Shown here: positions 52,190 through 63,356 of the stretch, piece by piece
Numbering within the stretch: position 1 is the first letter of the stretch
Layout: the number at the start of each line of letters is the position of its first letter
Origin: Craterostigma plantagineum
Taxonomy: Eukaryota > Streptophyta > Magnoliopsida > Lamiales > Linderniaceae
Length of the DNA: 64,000 bases
Direction of reading: 5' to 3'
NCBI GenBank assembly: GCA_027422505.1
Contig: JAPQWV010001644.1
Span: forward strand, 1 to 64,000
Notes under the pieces: model-generated
Told to the model about the DNA's origin: nothing
What the model saw: the letters and a program-made list of their open reading frames with translations, nothing else
Database searches by the model: none
Program-made: the position numbers and the translations under genes

Positions 52190-53807
52190 GACTACCCAAC
52201 AGCTAGAGAACACTTTTCTTTTGGCCTTCTCGCATCCAAGACAGCAGCATCACAAAAACCTGAAAAACAACGAACTTTATATTTCAGAAAATTCTGATTT
52301 TCCAGATTTTTCATCCCACATTGCCACTGTGTTTTCACCATTTTCTTCCCGAATTCCTGAGCTACCCTCCACCTTCGAGACCACCCTACCATGTGGCCTT
52401 CAAGTGCCTTCATCACTGGGCACGAACAACTTCATTTTGGGCTCCGAAAGATCCTCGTTCGAACCCATTAAAACCAGCCCAGTAGCTGGTTTTAAAATTT
52501 CTGGTTCGTGCTTCTCTTTTACTCCACCTTTATCCACCTCGTTTCCGAGGTTTTCTGGGATTCCGCTTGGCCTCATTATGACCCCCACATTCCCTAGTTT
52601 CCCCAGTTGTCACCACAGAGCATCCCTTCAAGAAGTAGATACCACTCCTCTTAATCCCCTCCAGATCCAGCCTGTTTTTCTTTTTCATTGAAATTTTTCC
52701 TGCACTTAGGTGGGTGTTGTATCCCTTGTCATCCAAAGAACCAATTGATATAAAGTTCTTATTTACCTCAAGAACATACCTCACATCCCTTAGGATCACC
52801 ACACCACCATTGTCCAGCTTCAAGCGAATGGAACCACATCCCAAACCTTCACATATTTTCCCATTTCCCACCTTCACCGATTTTCCTTCCAGCTCTTTGC
52901 AACCTTGCAACCACGCCTTGTTGCAAGTTATATGAAAGCTAGAACCCGAGTCAAGGATCCATTCTTCACCCTCCTCGAGCTCAGAGACATGAAGAACATC
53001 GGCATATTCAAAATCATCCCCACTTGTAACCGGATGAGCTTGATTTGGATTTATGTGTTCATTTTGCAACTTTGGGCAAAATCTCTTGATGTGTCCCACT
53101 TCCTCACAGTTGTATCACCTCCTAATCTCAGCCTTACCCTTGTCATTCTCCATCTTCTTCCATTGCTTGGATTTCACTTGTGCCATCAACATGTTCCCCT
53201 CATTTGCAACTTTGAAAGAATAAAAATTAAGAGGTTTTTTTTGTGCTAAGTTACTTGGAGCTAAGTGCAGAGAGCACATCCTCCATCTTCAGCATCTCAC
53301 TTCCATACATGAGAGCTTCCTTGAAGTAATCATGGCTCGGTAGCAGTGCACACAATAGGAGAAGAGCTTGATCTTCATCGTGAACTTTTCTTCCCCGATG
53401 TTTTGAAGATCCAACCGCATCCGTTGGAACTCACTTACTTGCTGCTCTAGGGCCAATCCATCCACTATTTGGAACATGTATAAGGCTTGTTTGAGGTCCA
53501 ATCTGCGAGCTAGAGATTTGGTTATGTAGAGAGCATCGAGCTTCTTCCAAATCTCCTCAGTTGAAGTCTCCGTAGCCACCCTTCGAAGCACTTGATCTGA
53601 TAGGCATAAGATCATTGTTGAGTAGGCTTTTTCCTTGAGCTTCTTATTTGCACTTGGACTCATCGTGGCTGGTTCCATCTCAGCATCTGGTTTCAACGCT
53701 TTCTCCAATCACTTCTCCACGAGCACAACCTTCATTTTGAGCATCCACAGCCCAAAATCGTTGGAACCATTGAACACTTCCGTCTCCAACTTCATCACGG
53801 TAGCCAT
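52190..53807 (-). pseudogene. Tork-type gag and protease
   Basis: Gag starts MATVMKLETEVFNGSNDFGL at 53807. An in-frame TGA at 53711-53709 interrupts it, and the same frame continues KALKPDAEMEPATMS, IWKKLDALYITKSLARRLDL and QVSEFQRMRLDLQNIGEEKF to 53289. After frameshifts the knuckle remnant GHIKRFCPKLQNE (53099) leads to the protease region WILDSGSSFHITCNKAWLQG (Asp-Ser-Gly motif, about 52962-52900). GNGKICEGLGCGSIRLKLDN and VRYVLEVNKNFISIGSLDDK follow. From about 52600 the sequence passes into Lys/Glu-rich text that joins the PPT region, so the rest of pol is deleted. Confidence 0.8.
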
Positions 53808-53848
53808 TGACGGGAATTCGAGCTCTCGTCCATGCTCACCGCACCACT

Positions 53849-54611
53849 TGTTGAGGAATGGATACCGTTGGACTCGTGCTTCAATGTATTTTATGTGTGT
53901 GACACTCGTGTGGATTGATATGCATGATTTGAAGCTTAAACGAATGAAAAACAGAACACATAAACTCACACACACACGAAACAGAGAATTTAACGATGTT
54001 CGGATGACTTCAGCCAACGTCCACGGATCAATCGAGCCTCCTTTGTATTAACTCCCAACACGAAACTTACAGATCTCTCAACCCTCTACAACTTTCGTGT
54101 TTTGATTTCACCGTGATTCTCACGAGCACTCAAAGATGGAGGATTGGACCTGAAATTACAGAATTTATGAGATGAAGTTCATGTGTTAAGTGTGATTCAT
54201 GATTGATCTCGACCGTCCGTTTAATCTGATCCGACGTCTCAGATAGCTCCACGTATTCCATGCTTTCCACGTGAAGCTACATAAAGCATATGGCATTTTT
54301 ATAAGTGAAATAGCATTTTCAACGTCAGCTGTCCGATTTAGATCCAACGCCTGATATTCAATATCCGCTTAATTACCTCAGCTTCAATCTGAGCCTTTGA
54401 TTCTATTCGTGCCTTATCCAACACACGATATTTAATCTTCAGATTTCAATTTCTAGCCATCCGATCGTGCGCCAAGGAATATCCGACGGTTCCTGAACTT
54501 CGCTATCTCTCTTCATCTCAAAGTCATTTCCAGCCTCTGTTTTTCCATCCGATCATCTTCTCCGGCCTATTCCGGCGACTCCGGCGAGGTTCAGGCTCGC
54601 TCTTCCCGACA
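53849..54611 (-). mobile_element. 5' LTR of Tork-type element
   Basis: On minus it runs TGTCGGGAAGAGCGAGCC to CATTCCTCAACA. The adjacent interior reads AGTGGTGCGGTGAGCATGG, which takes the primer-site position but does not match the initiator Met-tRNA. The primer tRNA is left open. Confidence 0.85.
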
Positions 54612-54616
54612 CTATA
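54612..54616. repeat. Target-site duplication CTATA (right)
   Basis: It is identical to 51121-51125. Confidence 0.85.
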
Positions 54617-54686
54617 TAGTGATAAACATCATGTAAATACTGCAAACATTTACAAAACGTTGGCATGGAAATCAGCTTGCACATAC

Positions 54687-54732
54687 CTGAAGAAGATAAT
54701 CCTTGAGGGTTTTCTTATAGTTTCAAGAGCTC
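54687..54732 (-). CDS. Possible short internal exon between two elements
   Basis: On minus, CTAAG|GA...CTTCAG|GTATGT gives 46 nt with both splice borders and an open phase (ALETIRKPSRIIFF). It lies in the 245-bp strip between the Tork and Tat insertions. The family is not recognised. It could be part of the same host gene as 50790-50894, but the phases do not prove it. Confidence 0.15.
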
Positions 54733-54856
54733 CTTAGATGCAGATTTCCTTCATGGAATTCACGAGATCATTATGAGTTTGAAGAACTTTTATTCGAGAA
54801 GCATTCAGAGGCGTGAAATAATCAATTCAAATGCAACAATGCAAATACAACCATAT

Positions 54857-54861
54857 CAAAA
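54857..54861. repeat. Target-site duplication CAAAA (left)
   Basis: CAAAA lies before TGATATGG at 54862 and is repeated at 62023-62027. Confidence 0.8.
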
Positions 54862-55520
54862 TGATATGGGGCTATCCCAATCAAAGAAATTTATATGTGG
54901 TTCGGGAAAATATATAGAGCCGGAGAATCGATTATCACAAAGTTCAAGAAGTGCGTACGGTGCTTGCTTGCAAGGGACGTGAAAGGGATGTATTTAGGAC
55001 GTGTTTGGGGACGTGGGACGTATTTGAGACGTGTTGGGACATAGGACGTGTTTGGGACATCGGGGATGTGTTGGGGACGTAACAGAAAATAGTAGGCATG
55101 TATATTTTGAGGTCCGTGTAGGAAAAAATGGAAAATACTTCACACAGTAAATAGGGAGTGTTTTGATGTGTTTTTTGTGTCTTGAGTGCCTTTTTCGCAA
55201 AAAATGGCAAGTACCCCTTTTATAGAGGCTCTTGGATATAAGGTACATCTCGAGATCCCCGGTGATATGACGCTCTGGGACAATGTGCTGCGCAGCTTTT
55301 GCAGTCCTGTCAGAAGCAGCTTTTGCTCCCCTCACTTTTCACCTGAAAGCGTACCGAGGAAGCTTTCTTCTTCTTGTGAGTCGCCAACTACCTATCGGAG
55401 GTCCCTGAAGGTCCCTATCTCTATCATTTATCATTATTTACTTAAGCATTAAGTATTTTCCAACGGGCCTAACGAGCCTTTTCTTATCTTTCCAGGCCCA
55501 TCTAGTTGTAGTCCATATCA
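54862..55520 (-). mobile_element. 3' LTR of Tat-like element
   Basis: This 659-bp LTR is a shorter relative of 61152-62022. It contains GACGTGTTTGGGACGTGGGA-like short repeats at 54990-55080. Confidence 0.8.
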
Positions 55521-55536
55521 ACCACTCCCCTACTCT
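55521..55536 (-). other. Polypurine tract of Tat-like element
   Basis: On minus AGAGTAGGGGAGTGGT ends exactly at the LTR start. Confidence 0.75.
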
Positions 55537-55611
55537 AATTTGTTTTTGGGACAAAAAGTAAATTAGAGTAAGATAGTAAGATGGGCCTTACCTCCCGACC
55601 GCAATTACCTC

Positions 55612-56780
55612 TTGAAGGGACACGTTCTGTTGATTGATGAAGAGGAATTAGCCACTCGCTGGTTCCCCAGGTCGGATCGCCTGTCACGACTTCTATGTTC
55701 TCAGAGATTCCTGCAGTCAGAGATTCGTGAGGAGATGATTCCGTCTTCTCCTATAGACCAGGAGATCATGGTGGTTTCTGGAGGCTGTTCCTGCTTCAGG
55801 GGCTAAGAGAAAAGCTGGCGCGCCACCCAATCCAAGCAGTGAAGCCAAACGGAAGTTGCCCATGTCAGGAAGCGGCCGTGGGGAGGCTCCGTTGAAGTCT
55901 CACGAGGGAAGTTCTCAAAGGACGTCCCTTCCTATATAAATCAGTTTTGAGAAGGGTAAACAGATGGAGGTGCTGGGTCGCTTAGTTTTTCTGGAGACAA
56001 GAAGAAGATCTTCCGAAGATCTACTGAAGAGCGCGAGACAGATTAGCCACCGTAAGTTAAATTCTTGATCTTGTCTTCGTAGGCATTTCTTTCTTCGGTG
56101 CTTCGTTCTAGAAACTTCGTTTTTGGTATTAGGTTGTGTGGATGTACGACCGACCACAAGTTCGTCTGTCAAGGAGTTGGAAGAAACTAATTAGGCCCTT
56201 CGGAAAGAATTAGAGCAAGCAAGTTCAGACCAGTTCGGCCGCTAAGGAGGGGGCAGCTAAAGAGGCTGCAGTTAAGTTTGACATTGAGACAAATGGTAGA
56301 GAAGGAAAAGGAAGGGCTATGGAGTTCCTTGGAAAGGGAGAAAGAGGAGCTCCGTAGTTCCTTTGCTAGAGAGAAAACCGAGCGGGACGAGAGGTTGGCA
56401 CGTATGGCAGTCGAGACGGCAAATATGAAGGGCGAAGGAGCCAAGATTGGTCAGCATCATCTTCTTTCTACAGTTGCTGGGCAGACTTTTTGGAGGATCT
56501 GGCGGAGGGTTGGTGATAGGCTTATCTGAAGGACTCCATGGCTCACACAACACCTGCTTCATGAGGGCTACGATGCTGGATCTTCGAGGGCTGAAGCCAA
56601 GTCATCCCTTCAGGACCTTCCTTATCCTACGTGCTTCAAGGGGGATCCGAAGGCTCTGAGAATCCTCTGTTTTGGCTCCCTACTGCAGAGAAGCATGCGA
56701 AAGTTCTTGACGGCGCCGTCATCTCCGAACTCCTAGGCGTTACCTTCGTTCTTCCAGAGAACCCCGCCCCCAAATTTCTA
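55612..56780 (+). pseudogene. Antisense ORF (aORF) of Tat-like element
   Basis: Plus-strand coding remnants run opposite to the element. They include LIDEEELATRWFPRSDRLSR (55630 onward) and, in another frame, VPASGAKRKAGAPPNPSSEA and KRKLPMSGSGRGEAPLKSHE (55780-55910). A charged coiled coil follows at 56278-56440 (EKEGLWSSLEREKEELRSSF, AREKTERDERLARMAVETA). A C-terminal tail then ends near 56780 (EHAKVLDGAVISELLG-like). Tat-lineage gypsy elements are known to carry such an antisense ORF between pol and the 3' LTR, related to the gypsy-type putative transposase family. Frames are broken, so it is not functional. Confidence 0.55.
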
Positions 56781-57420
56781 TAAGTGTTTTGTAATGAACC
56801 TCTTTTATTTTTCTATCTTTCTTTCCTCTGGACAACTTTAGGACTTCCTCGTTTTTAAGGGAGCTTAACTCCCCTATTTCTGTCTGTTTTCGTCGGGGTT
56901 CTTATTCCTTATGCTTTATTATTACCGTTACATCCATCGTCCTTGGAATCTGGAAGGGACCTACCTGGCAGAGACCTGATGGCGGAGCTCCTCTTCAAGC
57001 CTTGCACTTTGAAGCAGATCCCCCGTTCCTACTGCATACTGCTGCTAGCTCCCTAGGACATCCTCTTTGTTTATATTTCTTTTCTGCTTGTTTTTCCACC
57101 AGAGTGATGGCCTGTAAAAAAAGAATTCCTTTCGAGACATAATGGTAAGGACTCGGGGAGCTTAACTCCCCTTATTTGCATGTTTCATTCGGAGTTCCCT
57201 TTGTTCTATATTTTACGTCCGTATTTCTGCTTAGCTCTTTTCTTTTGTTATCGTGGCATGGTTACAGCACCAGCTTGCTTAAATGCATGGTTATAGCGCC
57301 ATCTAGTTTAGTAAATCGCGGGCCAAGTACGTTGCACGCCATCGGTTGCAATGACCGTCATCATTGTCGTCAGGTGTCATTTTTGTGCTAGGCTGTCTTT
57401 GTCCTTAGCAAGTTCAGTAT
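56781..57420. other. Unassigned interior of Tat-like element
   Basis: No clear coding match. Two copies of a CGGGGAGCTTAACTCCCC-like hairpin text (near 56858-56878 and 57153-57172) and repeated GGTTATAGCGCCA (57290 and 57480) are seen. RT and integrase should be here on minus, but I cannot find them. Confidence 0.4.
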
Positions 57421-57422
57421 TT

Positions 57423-57996
57423 CTATAGACACTTAGGTCTATAAAATTCTAACCTCGGGGATCCCCTCATCGATATACCCTGGTTATAGCGCCAGATTCG
57501 CTTTAGATACCATTCACGTTCATGGCTTCGTCTTCTAAGTATGTTCCTATCTTGGTGGTCCTCATTTTTTATCCTTTTGTCACGTCCGATTCCTTGCCTA
57601 ACGGCCTCCTTTTCTTGTGACACACCTTTACTTTGTTGACATAACATCATCGGGAACTCTGTTGGTCTCTTGAGATCTTCCGCCACTTGCTCTCCCATGG
57701 GGAACTTGATCTTCAATGATGTGTAGATGGAACGGTTCCGAATTTGTTGACGGCGTGTCGTCCCAGACATTGTAGGAGAAGGCGATGCCGATCTCCAGAA
57801 TTTTGACTATCCAAGCCGGATCATCCCCCATTTCGACATGCAACATGATCTCTGCCATAGGCCGTATCCCTGGGCTTCCAAAACCAAATAAGACTGTGGA
57901 GACCGGGCAGAGCTTGGCCTCCAAATCCGCCTTCTGGAAACACTCTAAGCATATTATATCTGCAGAGCTCTCTCCATCATCGAAAATTCTGGACAA
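57423..57996 (-). pseudogene. Tat-like protease remnant
   Basis: On minus, 57996-57628 reads FDDGESSADIICLECFQKAD, LCPVSTVLFGFGSPGIRPMA, EIMLHVEMGDDPAWIVK and AFSYNV. This follows the Tat/Athila-type protease pattern (active-site Asp-Gly-Ser-Ser region, then V.F.V in the middle and a SAYN-like end). The overlapping frame 57770-57423 carries KIKFPMGEQVAEDLKRPTEF, the usual next block. Frames are broken. It is the only pol domain I can recognise in this element. Confidence 0.65.
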
Positions 57997-57999
57997 GTC

Positions 58000-59180
58000 G
58001 AATCCCGCTATGCACGTGGTGATAATCGAGGCATCATTATATGGTTAGGACACATGTATTTCATCTTTTGGTACCAGTTGAACTTTAGTCAGTGGATCTC
58101 TGTACATCCCACTGATCCCCCGGGACTTCAATCTTATTTTTTGGAGGAAATGGGGCTTGTCTGCCTTTATATGGCACAGATCCCCCTACTTCTTTTTTCC
58201 CTACGGACCTGGAGCTCATACTATGGCAGTGATGTGAGTTTTAAGTTGAGTTGGCTCTTCATATAGAGGAAGCAAGGGTTGTCTGTCTTTGGTTAGCACA
58301 GATCCCCCTGGTTCCTTCTTTGCTGCTTTCAGACCTTAGTCGAGGCCATGGTTAACGAACTTCCTCATAGGTTCTGCCAGAACGTGCCTTCGATTTCATC
58401 CTTCAAATGATAACGGTTGTTAGAATGATGCATGTATTTAGTATAGTATCGGCAATGTAAATGAAAATGAGACTAGGCCCTCGAATTCCGGCTAAGAGAC
58501 TTTTCGTCATGGAATGTTTCCCGAGTACTCATGATCTCCTCCAGGTTGTTTCATAACCCTGAGGTCCTTCAGGACACTAAAAAGAGATCCCGATAGCTCC
58601 TTGTTGTGAGGTTAAGGCGATAATGGTTTTTTGTGGTCATGTTTCTTGCTCGTTCCTTCCTGTTGAGCGCGGTGGCTTGCTTTTCTTCTTGGGCGTTGGC
58701 GTTTTTATTTTCTAGTCAAGGTAGTTGTCCTCATGGCACAAGAGCTTCATGGAGGTCCAAAGGAGCTTCTTTGACAGCGGCACGACGAAATCCCAATTGT
58801 GGAAACCGTTGCTTGGTGTACTTATCTTTGATGGAGGAAAGATCGGTGGGTGCTCCCAGGACCGTGATGTTTGGACCTGCCGATGTATGGTCCTCATCCT
58901 CCGCATCATGGAGCTCATATAATAGATCCATTGGGCCTTCTTGTGCTCGTGTAGAGCTGGTTTGGAGGTCCACAAATGAGTATTTTCGCATGCAAACGAG
59001 ACGTGGGACTTTGGGATCTCGAACTTATAACTCATGTGTTTGTTTTCAGTGGAGCTGGTCTTCATGAATCCCTTTGGTAGGTATCTTATGTTAGTGGAGA
59101 GCTAGGGTCATAGACCCCAATCTAATAGGCAGGTCCCTTGCGCGTGAACAAGGAGAGATCCGAACGGAGAGATCGAGCCT
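58000..59180 (-). other. Possible gag remnant of Tat-like element
   Basis: This lies where gag should be, right of the protease on minus. Open frames at 58991-58731 and 59065-58712 overlap in different phases, and neither shows a capsid or zinc-knuckle motif that I can defend. Short repeats of AGATCCCCCTGGTTCCTTCT style occur near 58180-58320. Confidence 0.25.
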
Positions 59181-60965
59181 TCGTATGTCGGTGTGGAGCT
59201 GACTTTTAAATCCCCAACTTGTGAAGCATGCCGTCATATGACAGCATGGATCTTGATTCTTAGGTCCCAAACGTAGAAAGTCGGGTCCTCATGTCAGCAC
59301 GGAGCTGGTTTCTAGGTCAACACGGGGCTGGGCCCAATCTTCTGCGGATCTTTGTATACCAATGCGGAGCTGGGCCTTGGGGTCCCTCGGATCTTCATAC
59401 GTCAGCACGGAGTTGGCCTTTAAGTCCTTATGCGGTACAGATCCCCTAGACTCCTTATCGATCACCTTCGAATCGTGCTTGCTACTGCGGTCAAAACCTT
59501 TTTTAGGTGTTCCATCGGGATAAGCCTCTTGGTCACATCCTTCAAATAATAACAATTGTTAGCAAAATGCGCATAGTTATCATGATAGCAATAATATATA
59601 ATAGAGAATGAGATTCTGAAGGGTCCCGAGGTCCCGGCGAAGAGCCTTATCAACGCGGGATATCATCCGTGGATCTTCATGTACCCACACGGAACTGGGC
59701 TTTTATCTCCCGCTAATCCCCAAGCGTCGGTACGGAGCGGTATTTTGGGTCCCACGGACCTTCGGACATTAGTGTGGAGCTGTCTTCGTAAATCAACGTA
59801 GAGCTTGGCTCTTACGGATGATCCAGAATATAGGAGCTCGGGTCTTCTTGGAGCTGGCCTTTCAAGCCTTCTGCCGTCATGGAGCTGGACCTTTAGGTTT
59901 TCTACAAGTGCGGAGCTGGACTTTTAGGTCTTTAAGGTGGAACTTCAAGTCTTCGTGCCAGCGCAGAGCTGGGGTTTCAGGTCCCGAATACAGAGCTTCG
60001 GGTCATCGTGCCAGCGCAGAGCTGAGCTTTCAGGTCCCGAATGCGGAGCTTTGAGTTTTGCCAGCAGAGCTGGGCTTTTAGGTCCCTTAAGCGGAGCTTA
60101 GTGTCTTCTTTCCATTGCGTAGCTGGGAGGTCCCGAATGCGGAGCTTCGGATCTTCGTGCCAGCACGGAACTGGGCTTTTAGGTCCCGAAGACCGAGCTG
60201 CAGGTCTTTATGCCAGCGCGGAGATGGGATTTTAGGTACCGAAGGCCGAGCTTCGGCCTTCGTGCCAGCGTGGAGTTGGGAGGTCCCGAATGCAGAGCTT
60301 CTGGTCTTCATGCCAGCGCGGAGCTGGTAGGTCCCGAATGCGAAGCTTCCCGTTTTGCCAGCGCGGAGCTGGGCTTTTAGGTTCCGAAGGCGGAGCTCCG
60401 GGTCTTCTTGCCGGCGCAGAGCTTCGGAGCTGGATTTAGGTTCCGAAGGCAGAGCTTCGGTCTTCGTGCCAGCGCGGAGCTGGGAGGTCCCGAATGTAGA
60501 GCTTCGGGTCTTCTTCCCAGCACGGAGCTGGGAGGACCCGAATGCGGAGCTTCAGATTTTGCCAGCGTGGAGCTGGGCTTTTAGGTCCCGCAAGTGGAGC
60601 TCCGGGTCTTCTTGCCAGCGCAGAGCTGGGAGGTCCCGAATGCGGAACTTCAGGTCTTCGTGCCAGCACGGAGCCGTGAGGTCCCGAATGTGGAAATTCG
60701 GGTGTTCTTGCACAGAGCTGGCAGGTTGCGAATGCAGAGCTTCAGGTCTTCTTCCTAGCGCAGAGATGGGCTTTTAGGTCCCGAAGGGGGAGCTTCGGTC
60801 TTCTCGCCGGCGCGGGGCTGGGCTTTTAGGCCTCGAAGGGGGAGCTTCGGGTCTTCTCACCAGCAGGGAGCTGGGCTTTTGGGTCCCGAAGAGGGAGCTT
60901 CGGGTCTTCTCGCCAGCGCGGAGCTGGGCTTTTAGGTCCCGAAATAGGAGCTTGTGGTCTTCATT
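59180..60965. repeat. 53-bp minisatellite in leader of Tat-like element
   Basis: The best units (60785-60960) are about 53 bp, with core GGGAGCTTCGGGTCTTCTCG, CCAGCGCGGAGCTGGGCTTT and TAGGTCCCGAA. Leftward, copies become shorter and more diverged (unit variants lacking GGGCTTTT, about 40 bp). Weak copies reach about 59180. Open frames across it in both directions are products of the repeat and not genes. Confidence 0.85.
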
Positions 60966-61133
60966 CTCTCCTCCTCTCGGTCAAGGTGGTGCACATTGCA
61001 TTAGATCTCAGGAGCTTCAGTTGTGCTTCGCAGCTCCTGTGGGTTATAGGTCCAAGTAAAAAGATATAAAAAATGATAAGCACAGCTTCGCACAATATAG
61101 GCAAAATTACTCACTCCTTCAACTCTGAATTTT

Positions 61134-61149
61134 CCAACGGACGGCGCCA
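61134..61149 (-). other. Primer binding site of Tat-like element
   Basis: On minus TGGCGCCGTCCGTTGG starts two bases inside the LTR. TGGCGCCGT is the usual start of primer sites in Tat/Athila gypsy elements. Confidence 0.7.
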
Positions 61150-61151
61150 TT

Positions 61152-62022
61152 TGATATGGTGCTATCCTAGTCAAAGAAATTTATATGTGGTTTGGGAAAA
61201 TTTATATAGTCGATGAATCTATTATCACAAAGTTCAGGACGTGCGTAAGGTGCTTGCTTGCAAGGGACGTAAAGGGATGTGTTTAGGACATGTTAGGGGA
61301 CGTGGGACGTATTTGAGACGTGTTGCAACGTAGGACGTGTTTGGGACATTGGGGATGTGTTGGGGACGTAACAAAAAGTAGTAAACATCAATATTGTGAG
61401 GTCTATGTAGGTCCGCGGGCGGTGCGGACCTAGTTGTGCACGTGATATGACGTAAACAGAGCATAATACAGACGTAAAAAAGAGAGACAGGAGGTCACGT
61501 GGTTCGGATTCTTTAGAATCCTACGTCCACGGGGCGCAATCAATAGTTTCTTTATCACTATTGAAAATTACACACTCGAATCGCTCACTTTCGCTTAAAT
61601 ATGACAAGTACCGAATGGATAAGGCTTCACGAAGTAAAGAGGGAGAGTTCTGATGTGCTTTTTGCGTCTTGCGTGCCTTTTTTCGCAAAAAATGGCCAAG
61701 TGCCCCTTTCATAAAGGTCCCTGGATATTGCCTAAAGGTACATCCTGAGATCCCTGGTGATATGACCCTCTGGGACAATGTGTTGCGCAACTTTTGCAGA
61801 CCAGTGAGAAGCAGTTGTTTCTCCCCTCTTACCTTTCTTTTCACCTGGAAGCGTACTGAGGAAGCTTTCTTCTTCCTGTGAGTCGTCAACTACCTATCGG
61901 AGGTCCCTGAAGGTCCCCATCTCTATCATTTATCATTATTTACTTAAGAATTATATATTTTCCAATGGGCCTAACGGGTCTTTTCTGATCTTTCCAGGAC
62001 CATCTAGTTTTAGTCCATATCA
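61152..62022 (-). mobile_element. 5' LTR of Tat-like element
   Basis: This 871-bp LTR is about 200 bp longer than the left copy, mainly from a segment near 61400-61560 (GGTCCGCGGGCGGTGCGGAC, GAGAGACAGGAGGTCACGTG). The two LTRs differ at many positions, so the insertion is old. Confidence 0.8.
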
Positions 62023-62027
62023 CAAAA
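62023..62027. repeat. Target-site duplication CAAAA (right)
   Basis: It is identical to 54857-54861. Confidence 0.8.
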
Positions 62028-62714
62028 CCTTCAAACACAAATCGGCATAAAATCCTGTCTCCATAAACTGTAATCAGTACAGCAACCAAACTAGATATCA
62101 CAAAACAGTTTAAACTTCAAGGCCAATAGCTTCATGATAATTGCGTTGAGATTTTAGCCAAAACATCATATTAAAAAGAACAAATAAGATCATCTTGGCG
62201 GATGAATCTGACCATCTGTTGGATCTAGTTTGATACATCAGCGTCGCTCATTTTTTTAGACTCCACCTTCGCGAAACTACTAAAGGGAAGGCTAACAGTC
62301 TTTAGCGCAGCTTATTAGGGATTTCCCAACGGAAAGGCTTTGTCGAACCCTCTTACGTCTTCAATTTCTCCCCGATCCGCAGTTTTCTACTTTTTATCGA
62401 GTAGAATGAACGATCAGAATTCAAAGACAGATGCGATCTTCAATTTCGATGTTGAACCCAGGAAGTTGGGGAAATATTTAAAAAGGGGTAACTATGTTTC
62501 AGGCCCAATTAACATAGTTTCATTAGGTTTTAGGACCAATAACGTTTATAATAGAGAAGTGATCTATTTGAAGTTTTGTCTTAAAGTTAAGTACCAATTT
62601 TGAGCACACGACTCATTTGCCCATTCCTGTTGCGGAAATTACACTTGTTTGCCATCAGCTCTTCCAAACACTCGACGGATACCACTTTGTGCATTCTGAG
62701 TAACACTTCATGTA
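62028..62714. other. Unassigned flank
   Basis: No gene is supported. An open plus-strand stretch at 62340-62603 (NDQNSKTDAIFNFDVEPRKL) has no family features and is left uncalled. Confidence 0.4.
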
Positions 62715-62922
62715 GTGGTAACACTTCACGAATTACAGGAAAGTGTTACCAGAAATAAGGAAGTGGTACCAGAAAGCATGAAGTGGTGACACTTCATGAA
62801 TTACTTGAAACTGTTATCCAGAAATAAGAAAGTGTTGCCAGAAAAGCATGAAGTGGTAGCACTTCATAAATTAGAGGAAAGTGTTATCCAGAAATAAGGA
62901 AGCGTTACGAGAAAAGCATGAA
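62715..62922. repeat. 69-bp minisatellite, three tandem copies
   Basis: Each copy begins GTGGTARCACTTCA and ends AGCATGAA, with GTGTTAYCCAGAAATAAGGA in the middle. Degenerate shorter copies of GTGTTACC/AGCATGAAGTG continue to about 63290. Confidence 0.8.
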
Positions 62923-63356
62923 GTCGTATCGAAAAACCATGAAGTGTGCCGAGCGAGCATGTTAATCGCACATGCTTCAAAACTTATTCTATTCTGTTCA
63001 TTGATACCACTTATTAGCAATAGAGTAACACTTCATCTGCATAACACTTCTTGGGTTAACTGTATTCTCTTACAAAAAAATGAATTACAAGAAAGTGTTA
63101 GCCAAAAACAATGAGTGTTATAGGAAAGCATGAACTGTTACCCAGCATGTTAATTATGTTAATAGCCAGAAACAAGGAGTGTTACCCGGAAAGCATGAAG
63201 TGTAAGCATGGAGTGTTTCCGAGAAACAAGGGAGTGTTACGCGAAAGTATGTAGTGTTATCAAGCAAGCATGTTAATGGCATATGCTTCAAAAACTATAT
63301 TTTATTGTGTTGATACCATTTATTGGATATACAGTAACACATTTGTGCGTGGTAAT

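Larger units (their letters stand above)
51126..54611 (-). mobile_element. Non-autonomous Tork-type Ty1/copia element
   Basis: LTRs of 707 bp (51126-51832) and 763 bp (53849-54611) enclose a 2.0-kb interior on the minus strand. The interior holds gag and protease only; integrase, RT and RNase H are absent. On minus the LTR starts TGTCGGGAA and ends ATTCCTCAACA. The PPT GAGGTGGAGAT precedes the left LTR. Confidence 0.85.
54862..62022 (-). mobile_element. Tat-like Ty3/gypsy element with antisense ORF
   Basis: LTRs (54862-55520 and 61152-62022) start TGATATGG and end CCATATCA, an eight-base inverted terminus. The minus orientation comes from the PPT next to the left LTR, the primer site next to the right LTR and a minus-strand protease. 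The interior (5.6 kb) has a repeat-rich leader, a gag/protease remnant, no visible RT or integrase, and a plus-strand (antisense) coding remnant near the PPT side, as in Tat elements such as Grande and Retand. Confidence 0.75.

Noticed and set aside
53833..53848. Assigning a tRNA to the Tork primer site AGTGGTGCGGTGAGC
   Set aside because: It does not match initiator Met-tRNA, and I cannot name the tRNA with certainty from sequence alone.
60041..60777. Long open frames on both strands
   Set aside because: They are by-products of the 53-bp minisatellite, whose unit lacks stops in several frames.
62340..62603. 87-codon ORF in the right flank
   Set aside because: No family, ordinary composition and no splice or promoter support.
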